From Nonomuraea glycinis (GTDB lineage Bacteria; Actinomycetota; Actinomycetes; Streptosporangiales; Streptosporangiaceae), in assembly GCF_014646515.1 (NCBI RefSeq), contig NZ_BMNK01000025.1, forward strand, positions 1 to 64,000: DNA of 64,000 nucleotides. The letters run 5' to 3'. Below are positions 16,770-27,617 of this stretch, in pieces. How positions within the stretch are numbered: position 1 is the stretch's first letter; every line of letters begins with the position of its first letter. The notes beneath the pieces were generated by a model that saw only the letters and a program-made list of their open reading frames with translations, searched no databases and was not told the origin of the DNA. The position numbers were made by a program, and so were the translations under genes.

Positions 16770-16776
16770 CCTCACG

Positions 16777-17268
16777 TCAGTTGACGCAGTCCTGCGTGTT
16801 GAGCGACATGGCCATCTCCCTGACCTTCCCCTTGGCGTGGATGAAGACGTAGGAGGCCTTGGGGTTGCCGGGCACCGCGACGTACGGGAACCCGCTGGCC
16901 GAGTTCTTCACCTTCGGGTACGCCTTCTTGACCTGCTTGAGCGTGGAGCCCAGGCCGATCCCCTGGGGTGTCTTGACCCCCTTTTGCGCGAAGATCACGG
17001 CCACGCCGACCGTCTTGGAGATGTACAGGCCCACGCTGTCCTTGTCGGTCGGGAGCGCCTTCAGGTCCCAGCCGGAGCACGAGCCTTCCCCGGCGCTCTT
17101 CTTGAACACGACCTGCCGGGTCGCCTTCGCCTTGGTGGCGCTCATGCCGAGCTTGACCGTGCCGTAGCCGTACGGCCCCAACGTGGGCTTCGCGGTCTGG
17201 GCGAGCGCGGGCGTGCCGGTGACCAGCAGCGCCCCGCCGGTCAGCAGCACGATGAGCGACTTCTTCAT
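16777..17268 (-). CDS. Secreted protein of unknown function
   Basis: 163 residues with a clear Sec signal peptide (MKKSLIVLLTGGALLVTGTPALAQ, cleavage predicted after ALA). The mature part contains YGTVKLGMSATKAK and a later GIGLGSTLKQVKKAYPKV, two copies of the G-x-x-x-x-L-G-M/S-[ST] pattern found in small exported actinobacterial proteins. Cys residues in GSCSGW and at the C-terminal DCVN may form a disulfide. AGGAAA precedes the ATG. I do not recognise a function. Confidence 0.8.
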   Translation of the reverse strand: MKKSLIVLLTGGALLVTGTPALAQTAKPTLGPYGYGTVKLGMSATKAKATRQVVFKKSAGEGSCSGWDLKALPTDKDSVGLYISKTVGVAVIFAQKGVKTPQGIGLGSTLKQVKKAYPKVKNSASGFPYVAVPGNPKASYVFIHAKGKVREMAMSLNTQDCVN

Positions 17269-17360
17269 GACGTTTCCTCCCGTTGTGGGGACCAGGTCCC
17301 CGCCGAACTGTTCGGCGCCGTCCGCCCTCGATGCGCGCGAAGGCCGGGCGGATCAGCTTC

Positions 17361-19703
<2,343 letters not shown>

Positions 19704-19826
19704 GCGTTCAAGTGTCTCATTGACCTAAACGTCTAAACTTTTTCCAGATTTTTCGGCATAAATCGAGGTCTTGTACGCTCAACCCTCAAATTGCCATGGA
19801 ACCGGTCCGACAGGATGATGGGCCGT
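19704..19826. promoter_or_regulatory. Divergent promoter region between uvrA-like and MerR-like genes
   Basis: This AT-richer 123-base spacer contains the direct repeat CTAAAC at 19725-19730 and 19733-19738. TTTAG half-sites on the opposite strand flank the central ACG. This is a candidate operator next to the leftward start. No certain -35/-10 pair with the long MerR-type spacer was identified. Confidence 0.3.
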
Positions 19827-20549
19827 ATGAGCCGTGAGAGAGCAGGCATTCGCCCCATCGATCTGGCGCGGCTGGCGGACATCTCCACCCAGCAGATCCG
19901 CAACTACGCCGCCGAGCGCATCCTGCCGCCGGTGCCGCGGACGGAGTCGGGCTATCGCCGGTTCGGCGCCGAGCACCGCTCGGCCCTGCTCACCTACCAG
20001 GCTCTGACGCGAGGCTACGGCAGGGACACCGCCAGAACGGTCATGCAGGCCGTGCACGACGCCGACCTTCCGCTCGCCCTCACGCTGCTGGACGCCGGCC
20101 ATGTCGCACTGCACGAGGAGCGGCTGTCCCTGCAGGCGGCGGGCGCGGCGCTCGAAGCGGTCGCGGAGCAGAACCCGGAGGCGGCGCCGCTGCCGCGCTC
20201 CGGCATGCGCATCGGCGAGGTGGCCGCCTACCTCGGGGTGCGCACCTCGACGCTGCGTCTGTGGGAGTCGGTCGGCCTCCTGGCCCCTAGACGCGAGCCC
20301 AGTACCCGCTACCGCAGCTTCGGCCCCGCCGACGTCCGGGACGCCCGCATGATCAACATGCTCCGGCAGGGCCGCTACCCGTTCGCCCAGATCCAGCTCG
20401 TCCTCGACGGCCTGCGCCGCACGGGCAGCAGCGACGCGCTCCGCGCCGCCATCGCGCAACGCCAGGCGGAGCTGACCCGGCGGGCCAGAGCCATGCTCGA
20501 AGGCGCCGGCCACCTGCACCACTACCTGGAAGCGAAGGCCCCGGACTGA
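19827..20549 (+). CDS. Regulator with two MerR-type DNA-binding domains
   Basis: About 240 residues. Residues 8-52 hold one MerR helix-turn-helix and wing (IDLARLADISTQQIRNYAAE, then TESGYRRFGAEH). Residues 126-190 hold a second, complete one (MRIGEVAAYLGVRTSTLRLW, then TRYRSFGPADV). Normal MerR proteins have one such domain and a dimerisation helix. Two in one chain suggests a pseudo-dimer or a looped-operator binder. The domains are separated by a helical stretch with no recognised ligand domain. ATG codons at 19791, 19815 and 19818 are alternative starts; 19827 is preferred on an AGGA 11 bases upstream. Probable target: the divergent uvrA-like gene. Confidence 0.8.
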   Translation: MSRERAGIRPIDLARLADISTQQIRNYAAERILPPVPRTESGYRRFGAEHRSALLTYQALTRGYGRDTARTVMQAVHDADLPLALTLLDAGHVALHEERLSLQAAGAALEAVAEQNPEAAPLPRSGMRIGEVAAYLGVRTSTLRLWESVGLLAPRREPSTRYRSFGPADVRDARMINMLRQGRYPFAQIQLVLDGLRRTGSSDALRAAIAQRQAELTRRARAMLEGAGHLHHYLEAKAPD

Positions 20550-20635
20550 CCGGGCGGGTGGGCGGGAACGGCTCCAGGACCGGTACGGCGCTGCTGGCCG
20601 GGCACGGCGCTCCTGGCCGGACAACCGTCGGCCGG

Positions 20636-21283
20636 TCAGCGGTCCAGGCGGGCGGTGACCAGGTCGGTGAAGCCGTTGGCGAGCAGGATGACGGCGATGG
20701 CGGTGAGCAGGATGCCGGCCACCCGGTCGAGGAGCATGGCGCCCTTGAAGGTGATGCGGCGCTGGACGTGCCCGGCCGCGTACATGGTGAGGCCGGTGAC
20801 GACGGCGAAGGCCAGCGTGGCGATCGACAGGAAGAGCTTGTCCCGGAGGCTGCCGGCCTCGGCGGCGGCCGCGACACAGAAGGCGAAGGTGGTGCCGCCC
20901 ACCGTGAGCGGGAAGGTCACCGGCGTGAACAGCACCGACTGGACGTTCGCCGGCGGCTCGGGGGCCTGTTCGGCCGGTTTGTTCAGCTCTTCGACGGCTC
21001 CGGCCTTGCCGAGCATCAGCGGGATGGCGGCGAAGGCGAGGGCGATGCCTCCGGTGGCGGTGAGCGCGGCGGTGCTGATGCCCAGCAGCTTCAGCACCGG
21101 CTCGCCGACCCAGAGCGCGACCAGGACGAACACCGCGACGTTGAAGGCCAGTCCCAGGGCTAGCCGGATGATCTGAGATCCGTCGAAGGTCCGCACGATG
21201 GGAACGTAGGAGGCGAGCGCGGCGACCGGGCTGTAGAGGCCGAACAGCGCCAGGAACAGGACGAGAGCCGGGTGACTGGTCAT
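20636..21283 (-). CDS. MarC family integral membrane protein
   Basis: 215 residues with six hydrophobic segments. The opening LFGLYSPVAALASYVPIV and the TGGIALAFAAIPLML segment, followed by FTPVTFPLTVGG, are characteristic of MarC/NAAT-type proteins. The family was once linked to multiple antibiotic resistance but its transport role is unclear. It stands alone, convergent with the MerR gene; near-identical GGCGCTGCTGGCCGG and GGCGCTCCTGGCCGG copies lie between the two stops. Confidence 0.78.
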   Translation of the reverse strand: MTSHPALVLFLALFGLYSPVAALASYVPIVRTFDGSQIIRLALGLAFNVAVFVLVALWVGEPVLKLLGISTAALTATGGIALAFAAIPLMLGKAGAVEELNKPAEQAPEPPANVQSVLFTPVTFPLTVGGTTFAFCVAAAAEAGSLRDKLFLSIATLAFAVVTGLTMYAAGHVQRRITFKGAMLLDRVAGILLTAIAVILLANGFTDLVTARLDR

Positions 21284-21392
21284 CGGACACCCGTCCGGCA
21301 GTCAGTGATCACGCGTGTTCCCCCGATCCGCAGCTGATGTCGCGGATCGGTTACCCGGGCCTTTCTCCAGGAAAACGGGCTGTTCGGGCAAG

Positions 21393-22673
21393 TTAGTATC
21401 CGCGGGTGGAGCGAGAGGCGGGCCGGATCCGGCGGACCCCCTCGCGCCTCCGGACCGCGCGCAGCGCCTCCGCGCCCAGGATGACGCCCGTGCCGATGCC
21501 CAGAGCGATCGACAGCGCCTCCACCAGGCTGCGCATCCCGGCCGAAAGGTCGCCCAGGCTGAGCTTGAGCATGCCCCGATACAGCGCCGAGCCGGGCAGC
21601 AGCGGCCCGATCGCCGGGATCACGAACACCATCGGCGGCACCCGTACCCGGCGTGCCCAGGCGTTGCCCAGGAGCCCGATCACCGCCGCCGCCAGCATCG
21701 CCGCCATGACCTTCGGCAGGTCCCAGCGGATCGCCAGGACGTAGCAGATCCAGACCAGCCCGCCGCCGAGCCCGCCCGCCAGCAGGTGGCGCGGCGGCAC
21801 CCGCAGGGCCACGGCGAACGTCAGGCCCAGCCCGAGCGCGCCCGCCACCTGGGGGACGGCGAGAGACAGCGGTGCGGTCGGCGTGTCGTCCACGGTGATC
21901 GGCACGCCCATCTTGACCGCGAGGGCGAGCATGGCGCCGATGCCCGACACCACGGCGGCCACGATGAAGACGACCTCGGTGAGCCGGGCCGTGGCGGTGA
22001 CGTACTCGCCGGCGATGCCGTCCTGCACGCAGGCGACGAGGGGCCGGCCGGGCAGCAGCGCGACCACCGCGCCGACCACCACGGCGGAGGCCGGCACGGG
22101 CATCTCCCGCCAGATCATCAACACCGCGATCAGCGTGCCGATCAGGGCGGCCACGGCGAGCTGGAAGAACTCCGCCACCCCGCGCCGGGCGAGCCAGACG
22201 CCCGTCCGGTCGCCGAGCACGGTCGCGACGAACGCCGCGCCCGCCACCGCCAGGCCGCCACCGTTCAGCACCGCCGCCGAGGAGGAGACCGACGCCAGCC
22301 CGGCGACCACCAGCCACCCGGGGTAGACCGCGGGCCGCCGGTTCACCCCGCGCAGGCGCTCCTGCGCCATGCCGACCGGGAGCTTGCGCCGGGTGATCTC
22401 ACTGACCAGGGCCTGCAGGGCCACCAAGCGGTCGTAGTCCGGCTGCCGCCTGCGCACCCGCCGCTCGGCCGTGACCGCCGGGCGGCCGTCGTCGGGGACG
22501 TGCGACAGCGTGATCGCCGACAGGTTCACGTCCGTCTCGACGTGGCGCAGGCCGTACGTCCGCAGGATCGCGCGCATCGCGCCCGTGACGTTCTCGGTGG
22601 CCTCGCCGCTGGCCAGCAGCAGCTCGCCGACACGCAGGGACAGGCTGATGGCCCGGTTGGCCTGCTCGGTCAA
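21393..22673 (-). CDS. Threonine/serine exporter ThrE family protein
   Basis: 426 residues. The N-terminal soluble part (LRVGELLLASGEATENVTGAM) is the ThrE/YjjP domain, followed by about ten membrane segments and the C-terminal ThrE_2 part with FVIPAIGPLLPGSALYRGML. It matches the single-chain actinobacterial form. The start is a TTG whose last bases overlap the stop of the arginine deiminase gene (TTGA), so translation is probably coupled. Regulated amino-acid export fits a link with arginine catabolism. Confidence 0.82.
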   Translation of the reverse strand: MTEQANRAISLSLRVGELLLASGEATENVTGAMRAILRTYGLRHVETDVNLSAITLSHVPDDGRPAVTAERRVRRRQPDYDRLVALQALVSEITRRKLPVGMAQERLRGVNRRPAVYPGWLVVAGLASVSSSAAVLNGGGLAVAGAAFVATVLGDRTGVWLARRGVAEFFQLAVAALIGTLIAVLMIWREMPVPASAVVVGAVVALLPGRPLVACVQDGIAGEYVTATARLTEVVFIVAAVVSGIGAMLALAVKMGVPITVDDTPTAPLSLAVPQVAGALGLGLTFAVALRVPPRHLLAGGLGGGLVWICYVLAIRWDLPKVMAAMLAAAVIGLLGNAWARRVRVPPMVFVIPAIGPLLPGSALYRGMLKLSLGDLSAGMRSLVEALSIALGIGTGVILGAEALRAVRRREGVRRIRPASRSTRGY

Positions 22674-23929
22674 ATGGCGTCGCGCTCGATGGGGCAGGTC
22701 ATGCAGTGCGCGCCGCCCCGGCCCTTGCCCAGCTCGAAGCCTTCGATCTCGAGGACCTCCACGCCGTGCTCACGCAGTTTGCGGTTGGTGAACTGGTTCT
22801 TGTGGTAGCCGATCACCACGCCGGGCGAGAGCGCGAAGAAGTTGTTGCCCGAGTCCCACTGCTCCCGGGCCCGCTGGAAGTCGTCGCCGCCGGTCGGGAC
22901 GATGTCCAGCGTGGTCAGGCCGAGCGCCTCCTCCAGGGCGCCGACGAAACTGCGGTCGCGATGCACCTCCAGCGTGCCCTCCTTGTCGCCCGGCCGCACC
23001 GAGTAGGTGTCGGCGGCCTCCAGGAACGGCGGATAGGCGGTGGCCTTGTCCACGTCCAGGAAGGTGAAGACGGTGTCGAGGTGCATGTAGGAGCGGCTCT
23101 TCGGGACGTGGACCGCGATCAGCCGCTCGGCCGCGCCGGAGGCGAACAGCGACAGCGCGATGTGCTCGATCGTGCGGGGGTTGGTGCGCTCGCTGATGCC
23201 GATGGCCACCGTGCCGTGGCCGATGGGCATCATGTCGCCGCCCTCCATGGCCGCGTTGCCGTAGGACTCCTCGTTGAACCGCTCGTCGTCGCCGGCGAAC
23301 GGGTACCAGAAGGAGAAGTCCTCATAGGCGAACATCGGGTGGTAGTGGTAGATCGTGGACTGGTTCATGGTCTCCAGCAGGCGGACGTGCCAGAACATCG
23401 GGTTGAGCGACACCCCGCCGTACAGCCAGGCCGACGGGTCGCGCTGATAGAGCGAGTTCGGCAGCGGCGGCAGCAGGAACGCCTGGGGATCGCCGGACGC
23501 CGTGACCAGCGAGCGGGTGTCCATGTCCGCGACGCCGAACTCCTCCTTGGTCAGGCCGCCGATCAGATGGGTGGCGAGCTTCTCGCCGCTCCACCCGGAC
23601 AGCGTCTCCCGGACGGCGTCGACCAGTGACGGGCCGACGGTCAGATGGGTGACGGCCTGCTCCAGGGCGTGCTGCTTGGCCTCGAAGTCGGCGTCCAGCG
23701 CCTCGGCCAGCAGTTTCTGGTGGTAGAAGACCTCGACGCCGCGCTCGCGCATCACCGCCACGAACGCGTCGTGCTCCTTCTGCGACTGCTCGACCCAGAG
23801 GATGTCGTCGAACAGCAGCTCGTCGTTGTTGGCGGGGGTGAGCCGTCGCAGGCTGAGCTCCGGCCGATGCACGATCACCTTGCGCAGCGTGCCGACCTCG
23901 GAGTGGACGCCCAGTTTACGGTCGATCAT
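22670..23929 (-). CDS. arcA: Arginine deiminase
   Basis: 419 residues. It hydrolyses arginine to citrulline and ammonia. The family's FDDILWVEQSQKEHDAF, the substrate-binding NSLYQRDPSAW, EGGD, and the catalytic His in HLDTVFTFLD are present. The nucleophilic Cys409 lies in GGAHCMTCPIER at the C-terminus. The ATG at 23929 is taken because GGGGAG precedes it and homologues begin at IDRKLGVHSEVG. Neither ornithine carbamoyltransferase (arcB) nor carbamate kinase (arcC) adjoins, so citrulline may feed another route. It overlaps the ThrE-type exporter. Confidence 0.92.
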   Translation of the reverse strand: MIDRKLGVHSEVGTLRKVIVHRPELSLRRLTPANNDELLFDDILWVEQSQKEHDAFVAVMRERGVEVFYHQKLLAEALDADFEAKQHALEQAVTHLTVGPSLVDAVRETLSGWSGEKLATHLIGGLTKEEFGVADMDTRSLVTASGDPQAFLLPPLPNSLYQRDPSAWLYGGVSLNPMFWHVRLLETMNQSTIYHYHPMFAYEDFSFWYPFAGDDERFNEESYGNAAMEGGDMMPIGHGTVAIGISERTNPRTIEHIALSLFASGAAERLIAVHVPKSRSYMHLDTVFTFLDVDKATAYPPFLEAADTYSVRPGDKEGTLEVHRDRSFVGALEEALGLTTLDIVPTGGDDFQRAREQWDSGNNFFALSPGVVIGYHKNQFTNRKLREHGVEVLEIEGFELGKGRGGAHCMTCPIERDAI

Positions 23930-24142
23930 TTCCGCTCCCCCATCACGCGGGCCGACAAGGCAGAGCGTCTCATTCCACCCCCCGGTTGCCGCCAATCCCG
24001 ACATGTCAAACCTTTGCCGACTTAACGGCCCTGGTCGACCGCGCGTTCGCCTGCTCCGCGCCGGCCCGTCCGGGCTCCGCAGCGGTCCGTCCGGGCTCCG
24101 CGCCGACCTGTCCAGGGCGCCGCGCCAGGCCGGCGGACGGCC
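23930..24142. other. Non-coding spacer with a short GC-rich direct repeat
   Basis: The 213-base gap between the arginine deiminase start and the DUF3052-like gene holds two copies of CCGTCCGGGCTCCGC about 20 bases apart (near 24064-24100). No gene or terminator is recognised. Confidence 0.4.
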
Positions 24143-24535
24143 TCAGCGGCCTCCCGTGAACGGAGCCTCGCCCTCCTTGTACGGCCGGAAGCGCAGCGCC
24201 GACCACACCTCGTCCAGGGCCACCTGCCCGTTCGGCCGCAGCCCGTACTCCGTCACGATCGGCCAGAGCGTGTCGCGGTTGATGTCCGCCTTGTTGCCCT
24301 TGGGGTAGGCGATCCAGGTCGTCCCGGTCAGGCCGCCGCGATGCTCGTCGAGCAGGCGGCGGGCGGTGGCGGCGTCGGCGGCGAAGAGCACCGCGACGGC
24401 GGCCTCGCGCGGGTCGCCGACCCGCTCGGCCTTCTCGGGCAGCGGCCCGACGCGGGGCAGGTGCTCGTCGTCGGAGATCCACACGGTGCCGCCCGGCTTG
24501 ATGAGCAGCTTGTCGGCGACGGTCTTGGCAGCCAT
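24143..24535 (-). CDS. DUF3052-like small protein
   Basis: 130 residues. The pattern KLLIKPGGTVWISDD, then the mid-section AVAVLFAADAATARRLLDE and the end WIAYPKGNKADINRDTLWPI resembles DUF3052-type proteins, small actinobacterial proteins of unknown role. It follows the DHFR-like gene with two bases between stop and start, so the two form an operon. Confidence 0.65.
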   Translation of the reverse strand: MAAKTVADKLLIKPGGTVWISDDEHLPRVGPLPEKAERVGDPREAAVAVLFAADAATARRLLDEHRGGLTGTTWIAYPKGNKADINRDTLWPIVTEYGLRPNGQVALDEVWSALRFRPYKEGEAPFTGGR

Positions 24536-24537
24536 GA

Positions 24538-25080
24538 TCAGGCCCTTTCGTAGGTCAGGTCCAGCACGCCGGTGCTGTAGGACTCGGACGCGGTGAGGGT
24601 GAGCGGGATCTGCCCGATCCCCTCGGTGAACAACCGCTGACCGGTGCCCAGGATGATCGGGTGCACCAGCAGGTGCAGCTCGTCCAGCAGGCCCTCGGTC
24701 AGCAGCCAGGAGACCAGCGTGGGGCTGCCGCTCATCGCGATGTCCTTGCCGGGCCGCTGTTTGAGCTCGGTCAGCCGGGCCGCGACGTCGCCGCCGACGA
24801 TCGTGCTGTTCTGCCAGGTGGCGGTCTCCAGCGTGGTGGAGACGACATATTTCGGGATCTCGTTCAGAGTCCTGGCCATCGGGTCGGCGGGGTCCTGGTG
24901 CGGCCAGTGCGCGGCGAACTCGTCATAGGTCCCCCGGCCCAGCAGCAGGGCGTCGCCGCGCTCCATCAGCCATCTGACGGACTGCATCATCTCCTCGTCG
25001 ACGTAGGGGAAATGCCACTTCTGCGGCGCCTCCACGACGCCGTCGAGCGAGATGAACAGGCCGGCGATGATCTTCCTCAT
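24538..25080 (-). CDS. Dihydrofolate reductase family protein (RibD C-terminal domain)
   Basis: 180 residues. MRKIIAGLFISLDGVVEAP at the start and LLLGRGTYDEFAAHWP are typical of the RibD_C/DHFR-like group that dominates actinobacterial genomes. The C-terminal half has DIAMSGSPTLVSWLL and LHLLVHPIILGTGQRLF. These proteins use NADPH on unknown pteridine- or pyrimidine-like substrates. The ATG at 25080 has GGAGAAG upstream; the longer frame to 25176 has no ribosome-binding site. Confidence 0.85.
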   Translation of the reverse strand: MRKIIAGLFISLDGVVEAPQKWHFPYVDEEMMQSVRWLMERGDALLLGRGTYDEFAAHWPHQDPADPMARTLNEIPKYVVSTTLETATWQNSTIVGGDVAARLTELKQRPGKDIAMSGSPTLVSWLLTEGLLDELHLLVHPIILGTGQRLFTEGIGQIPLTLTASESYSTGVLDLTYERA

Positions 25081-25182
25081 GGGTCTTCTCCGCTTCTCGG
25101 GGTGTGCCACCACCGTCTCACCGACAAATAAAATTGTCAAGACGGGCATAGTTGTCCGCCAGGCGTATGCCGTCAAGAAAGC

Positions 25183-25827
25183 TCAGGACTCCAGGAAGCG
25201 CAGAATCGCCAGCACGCGGCGGCTGTAGCCGGTGGCGTGGGACAGGCTCAGCTTGTCGAAAAGGGAGTTCACATGCTTCTCCACCGCGCTCTGCGAAACG
25301 TGCAGGGCCTGAGCGATGGAGGCGTTGGTGAGTCCCTGCGCCATGCGCTCCAGGACCTCCCGCTCGCGGGGAGTCAGCCGCGCCAGCGGATCCACCTGCG
25401 TCGTACGCGCCAGCAACTGGCGCACCACCTCGGGATCGAACGCCGCTCCCCCGGCGCCCACCCGGTCCAGCGCGTCGAGGAAGTCCGCGACCTGCGCCAC
25501 CCGGTCCTTCAGCAGGTATCCGACCCCGGACACGTTCGCGCTCATCAGCTCGGTGGCGTACCTCTTCTCCACATACTGCGACAGCACCAGCACCTTGACC
25601 TCGGGCCAGCGCCGCCTGATCTCCAGCGCGGCGCGCAGTCCCTCGTCCGTGTGCGTGGGCGGCATCCGCACGTCCGCCACCACGATGTCCGGCCGGTGCT
25701 CGGCCACCGCCTCGACCAGCGCGTCACCGTCGCCCACCGCGGCGGGCACCTGGTGCCCCTCCTCCAGCAGCAGCCGTACCAGGCCCTCGCGCAGCAGGGT
25801 GGAGTCCTCGGCGAGGATCACGCGCAT
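25183..25827 (-). CDS. NarL/FixJ-type response regulator
   Basis: 214 residues. Receiver domain with Glu7-Asp8 acidic pair, phospho-acceptor Asp52 in IVVADVRMPP and Lys in YLLKD, then a LuxR DNA-binding domain (LTPREREVLERMAQGLTNASI, SAVEKHVNSLFDKL). The V-R-M-P-P-T-H-T-D-E-G-L loop marks the LnrK-like subgroup, whose members often control ABC exporters. The start overlaps the end of the upstream kinase gene by ten bases; they form one system. Confidence 0.9.
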   Translation of the reverse strand: MRVILAEDSTLLREGLVRLLLEEGHQVPAAVGDGDALVEAVAEHRPDIVVADVRMPPTHTDEGLRAALEIRRRWPEVKVLVLSQYVEKRYATELMSANVSGVGYLLKDRVAQVADFLDALDRVGAGGAAFDPEVVRQLLARTTQVDPLARLTPREREVLERMAQGLTNASIAQALHVSQSAVEKHVNSLFDKLSLSHATGYSRRVLAILRFLES

Positions 25828-26915
25828 GGCAACTCCGCCGTGATCACCGTCGGCCCGCCCGGCGGGCTGACCACCTCGAAGGTGCCGTCCAGCGCGGACA
25901 CCCGGCGCTGCAGCCCCGACAGCCCGCCGCCCGCCAGGCGCGCGCCGCCTGTCCCGTCGTCCCGCACCCGGACGACGAGCGTGATCCCCTCCCTGCGCAC
26001 GTCCACGGTGATGCCGGAGGCGCCGGCGTGCTTGGCGGCGTTGGTGACCGCCTCGCTCACCACGAAGTACGCCGCCGTCTCCACCGCCATCGGCGGCCGA
26101 TCCGGCAGCTCGCACGTCACGCTGACCGGTACGCCCGACCTCTCGGCCACCCCCGCCAGCGCCTCGCCCAGCCCCAGCGAGTCCAGCCCGCTCGGGTAGA
26201 CCCGCCAGGCCACCTCCCGCAACTCGGCCAGCGCCTGCTGCGCCTCGCTGTGCGCCTGGTCCAGCAGTTCGGGCCGGCCGCGCCGGGAGCGGCCGATCAG
26301 CATGGACAGCGCGACGAGCCGCTGCTGCAGCCCGTCGTGCAGGTCACGCTCGATCCTGCGCCGCTCGGAGTCGACCGCCGCCACGATCCCCGCCCGGCTC
26401 TCGGCCAGCTCGGCGATCCGGCGCTCCAGCGCCACGGTCGGGTCGCCGGCGAGCATCCGGCGGGCCAGCCGCCGTTCCAGCGCGTGCACGCCCATCACAC
26501 CCGACAAATCCAGAAATAGCAGTACGAGTCCCCCGACGAAGGCGTACGCCACCAGCGGAAGCGTCGGTGTCATTCCGTCGAAGGGCTCGCCCCTGCCCCA
26601 CGACATCGCCAAGAGCACGGCTGCCCCGATCCCGGGCACCAGCAGCAGCACCACCAGCCCGCCCAGCATCCCGACGGGCACGCGCAGCGCCAGATATCGC
26701 AGCACCCGCCGGCCATCGCCCATCGCGTCCAGCGCGGCGGGGTCCAGGCGCAGCCGCCACGCCTCGAACCCCGCCAGCCGCCCGGCCGCCGCCGCCACCC
26801 TGGCACTGCCCAGGAACGGCAGCGTCACCAGCAGGAAACCCAGCTCAACCGCCGCGGTGACCATCCCCAGGGCCACCGCGCCGAGCCGTCGTGCTCCCTC
26901 AACTGCGGACCGCAT
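25818..26915 (-). CDS. Sensor histidine kinase (HisKA_3, with N-terminal membrane domain)
   Basis: 365 residues. The first 145 residues contain an N-terminal hydrophobic stretch, two helices near 78-105 and one near 120-140, resembling the putative-sensor membrane domain of actinobacterial NarL-type kinases. His193 in RRIERDLHDGLQQR is the phospho-acceptor. The ATPase part has VVSEAVTNAAKHAGA and GGGLSGLQRRVSALDG. The start lies inside the end of the DedA gene (17-base overlap), so DedA, kinase and regulator are one operon. Confidence 0.88.
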   Translation of the reverse strand: MRSAVEGARRLGAVALGMVTAAVELGFLLVTLPFLGSARVAAAAGRLAGFEAWRLRLDPAALDAMGDGRRVLRYLALRVPVGMLGGLVVLLLVPGIGAAVLLAMSWGRGEPFDGMTPTLPLVAYAFVGGLVLLFLDLSGVMGVHALERRLARRMLAGDPTVALERRIAELAESRAGIVAAVDSERRRIERDLHDGLQQRLVALSMLIGRSRRGRPELLDQAHSEAQQALAELREVAWRVYPSGLDSLGLGEALAGVAERSGVPVSVTCELPDRPPMAVETAAYFVVSEAVTNAAKHAGASGITVDVRREGITLVVRVRDDGTGGARLAGGGLSGLQRRVSALDGTFEVVSPPGGPTVITAELPCA

Positions 26916-27516
26916 GCCGTCCTTTGCTGCGCTCGCGCAGCCGTACCACGATGAAGACCACCACCGCCAGCACGACCAGGCCGAGCACGACCTTCGACCC
27001 GATGCCCGCGTACGTCTCGACCAGCTCCCACTGCTCCCCCAGGAGGTATCCGGCCATCACGAAGATGGTGTTCCAGATCGCGCTGCCCGCAGTGGTCAGT
27101 AGCAGAAATGTGACCATGTTCATGCGCTCGACGCCGGCCGGCACCGAGATCAGGCTGCGGAAGATGGGAATCATCCGCCCGAAGAACACCGTCGCCTTTC
27201 CGTGCTTGAGGAACCAGGCCTCGGTCTTCTCGATGTCGGAGACCTTGACGAGCGGCAGCTTGGCGGCGATCGCCAGCGTCCGCTCGCGACCGAGGAGCGC
27301 CCCTATCCAGTAGAGGGCCAGTGCGCCGACCACGGAACCTCCCGTGGTCCACAGCAGCGCGCTGATGAGATTCATCTCTCCTCTGCTCGCGGTGAACCCC
27401 GCCAGCGGCAGGATCACCTCGCTCGGCAGCGGCGGGAACAAGTTCTCCAGCGCGATAGCGATTCCCGCCCCGGGCGCACCGAGAGCGGCCATTAATGACA
27501 CGACCCAATCAACCAT
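26899..27516 (-). CDS. DedA family membrane protein
   Basis: 205 residues with about five hydrophobic segments. The signature ENLFPPLPSEVILPLAGF and the FFGRMIPIFRSLISVPAG motif with two arginines identify the DedA (VTT-fold) family. Its members have been linked to undecaprenyl-phosphate recycling and membrane homeostasis. An adjacent co-transcribed two-component system could respond to envelope stress, but this is inference. The ATG at 27516 is chosen because the first membrane helix starts there; the longer frame adds a charged leader. Confidence 0.87.
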   Translation of the reverse strand: MVDWVVSLMAALGAPGAGIAIALENLFPPLPSEVILPLAGFTASRGEMNLISALLWTTGGSVVGALALYWIGALLGRERTLAIAAKLPLVKVSDIEKTEAWFLKHGKATVFFGRMIPIFRSLISVPAGVERMNMVTFLLLTTAGSAIWNTIFVMAGYLLGEQWELVETYAGIGSKVVLGLVVLAVVVFIVVRLRERSKGRHAVRS

Positions 27517-27617
27517 GCGCCTAAGGCTACGGATCATTCGCAGTGCCGGGGAATGCGGAAGACGCCCGACCTCCCCTGCGGTAAACCTCACCCCCACTTA
27601 CCGTACACTGTACGGTT

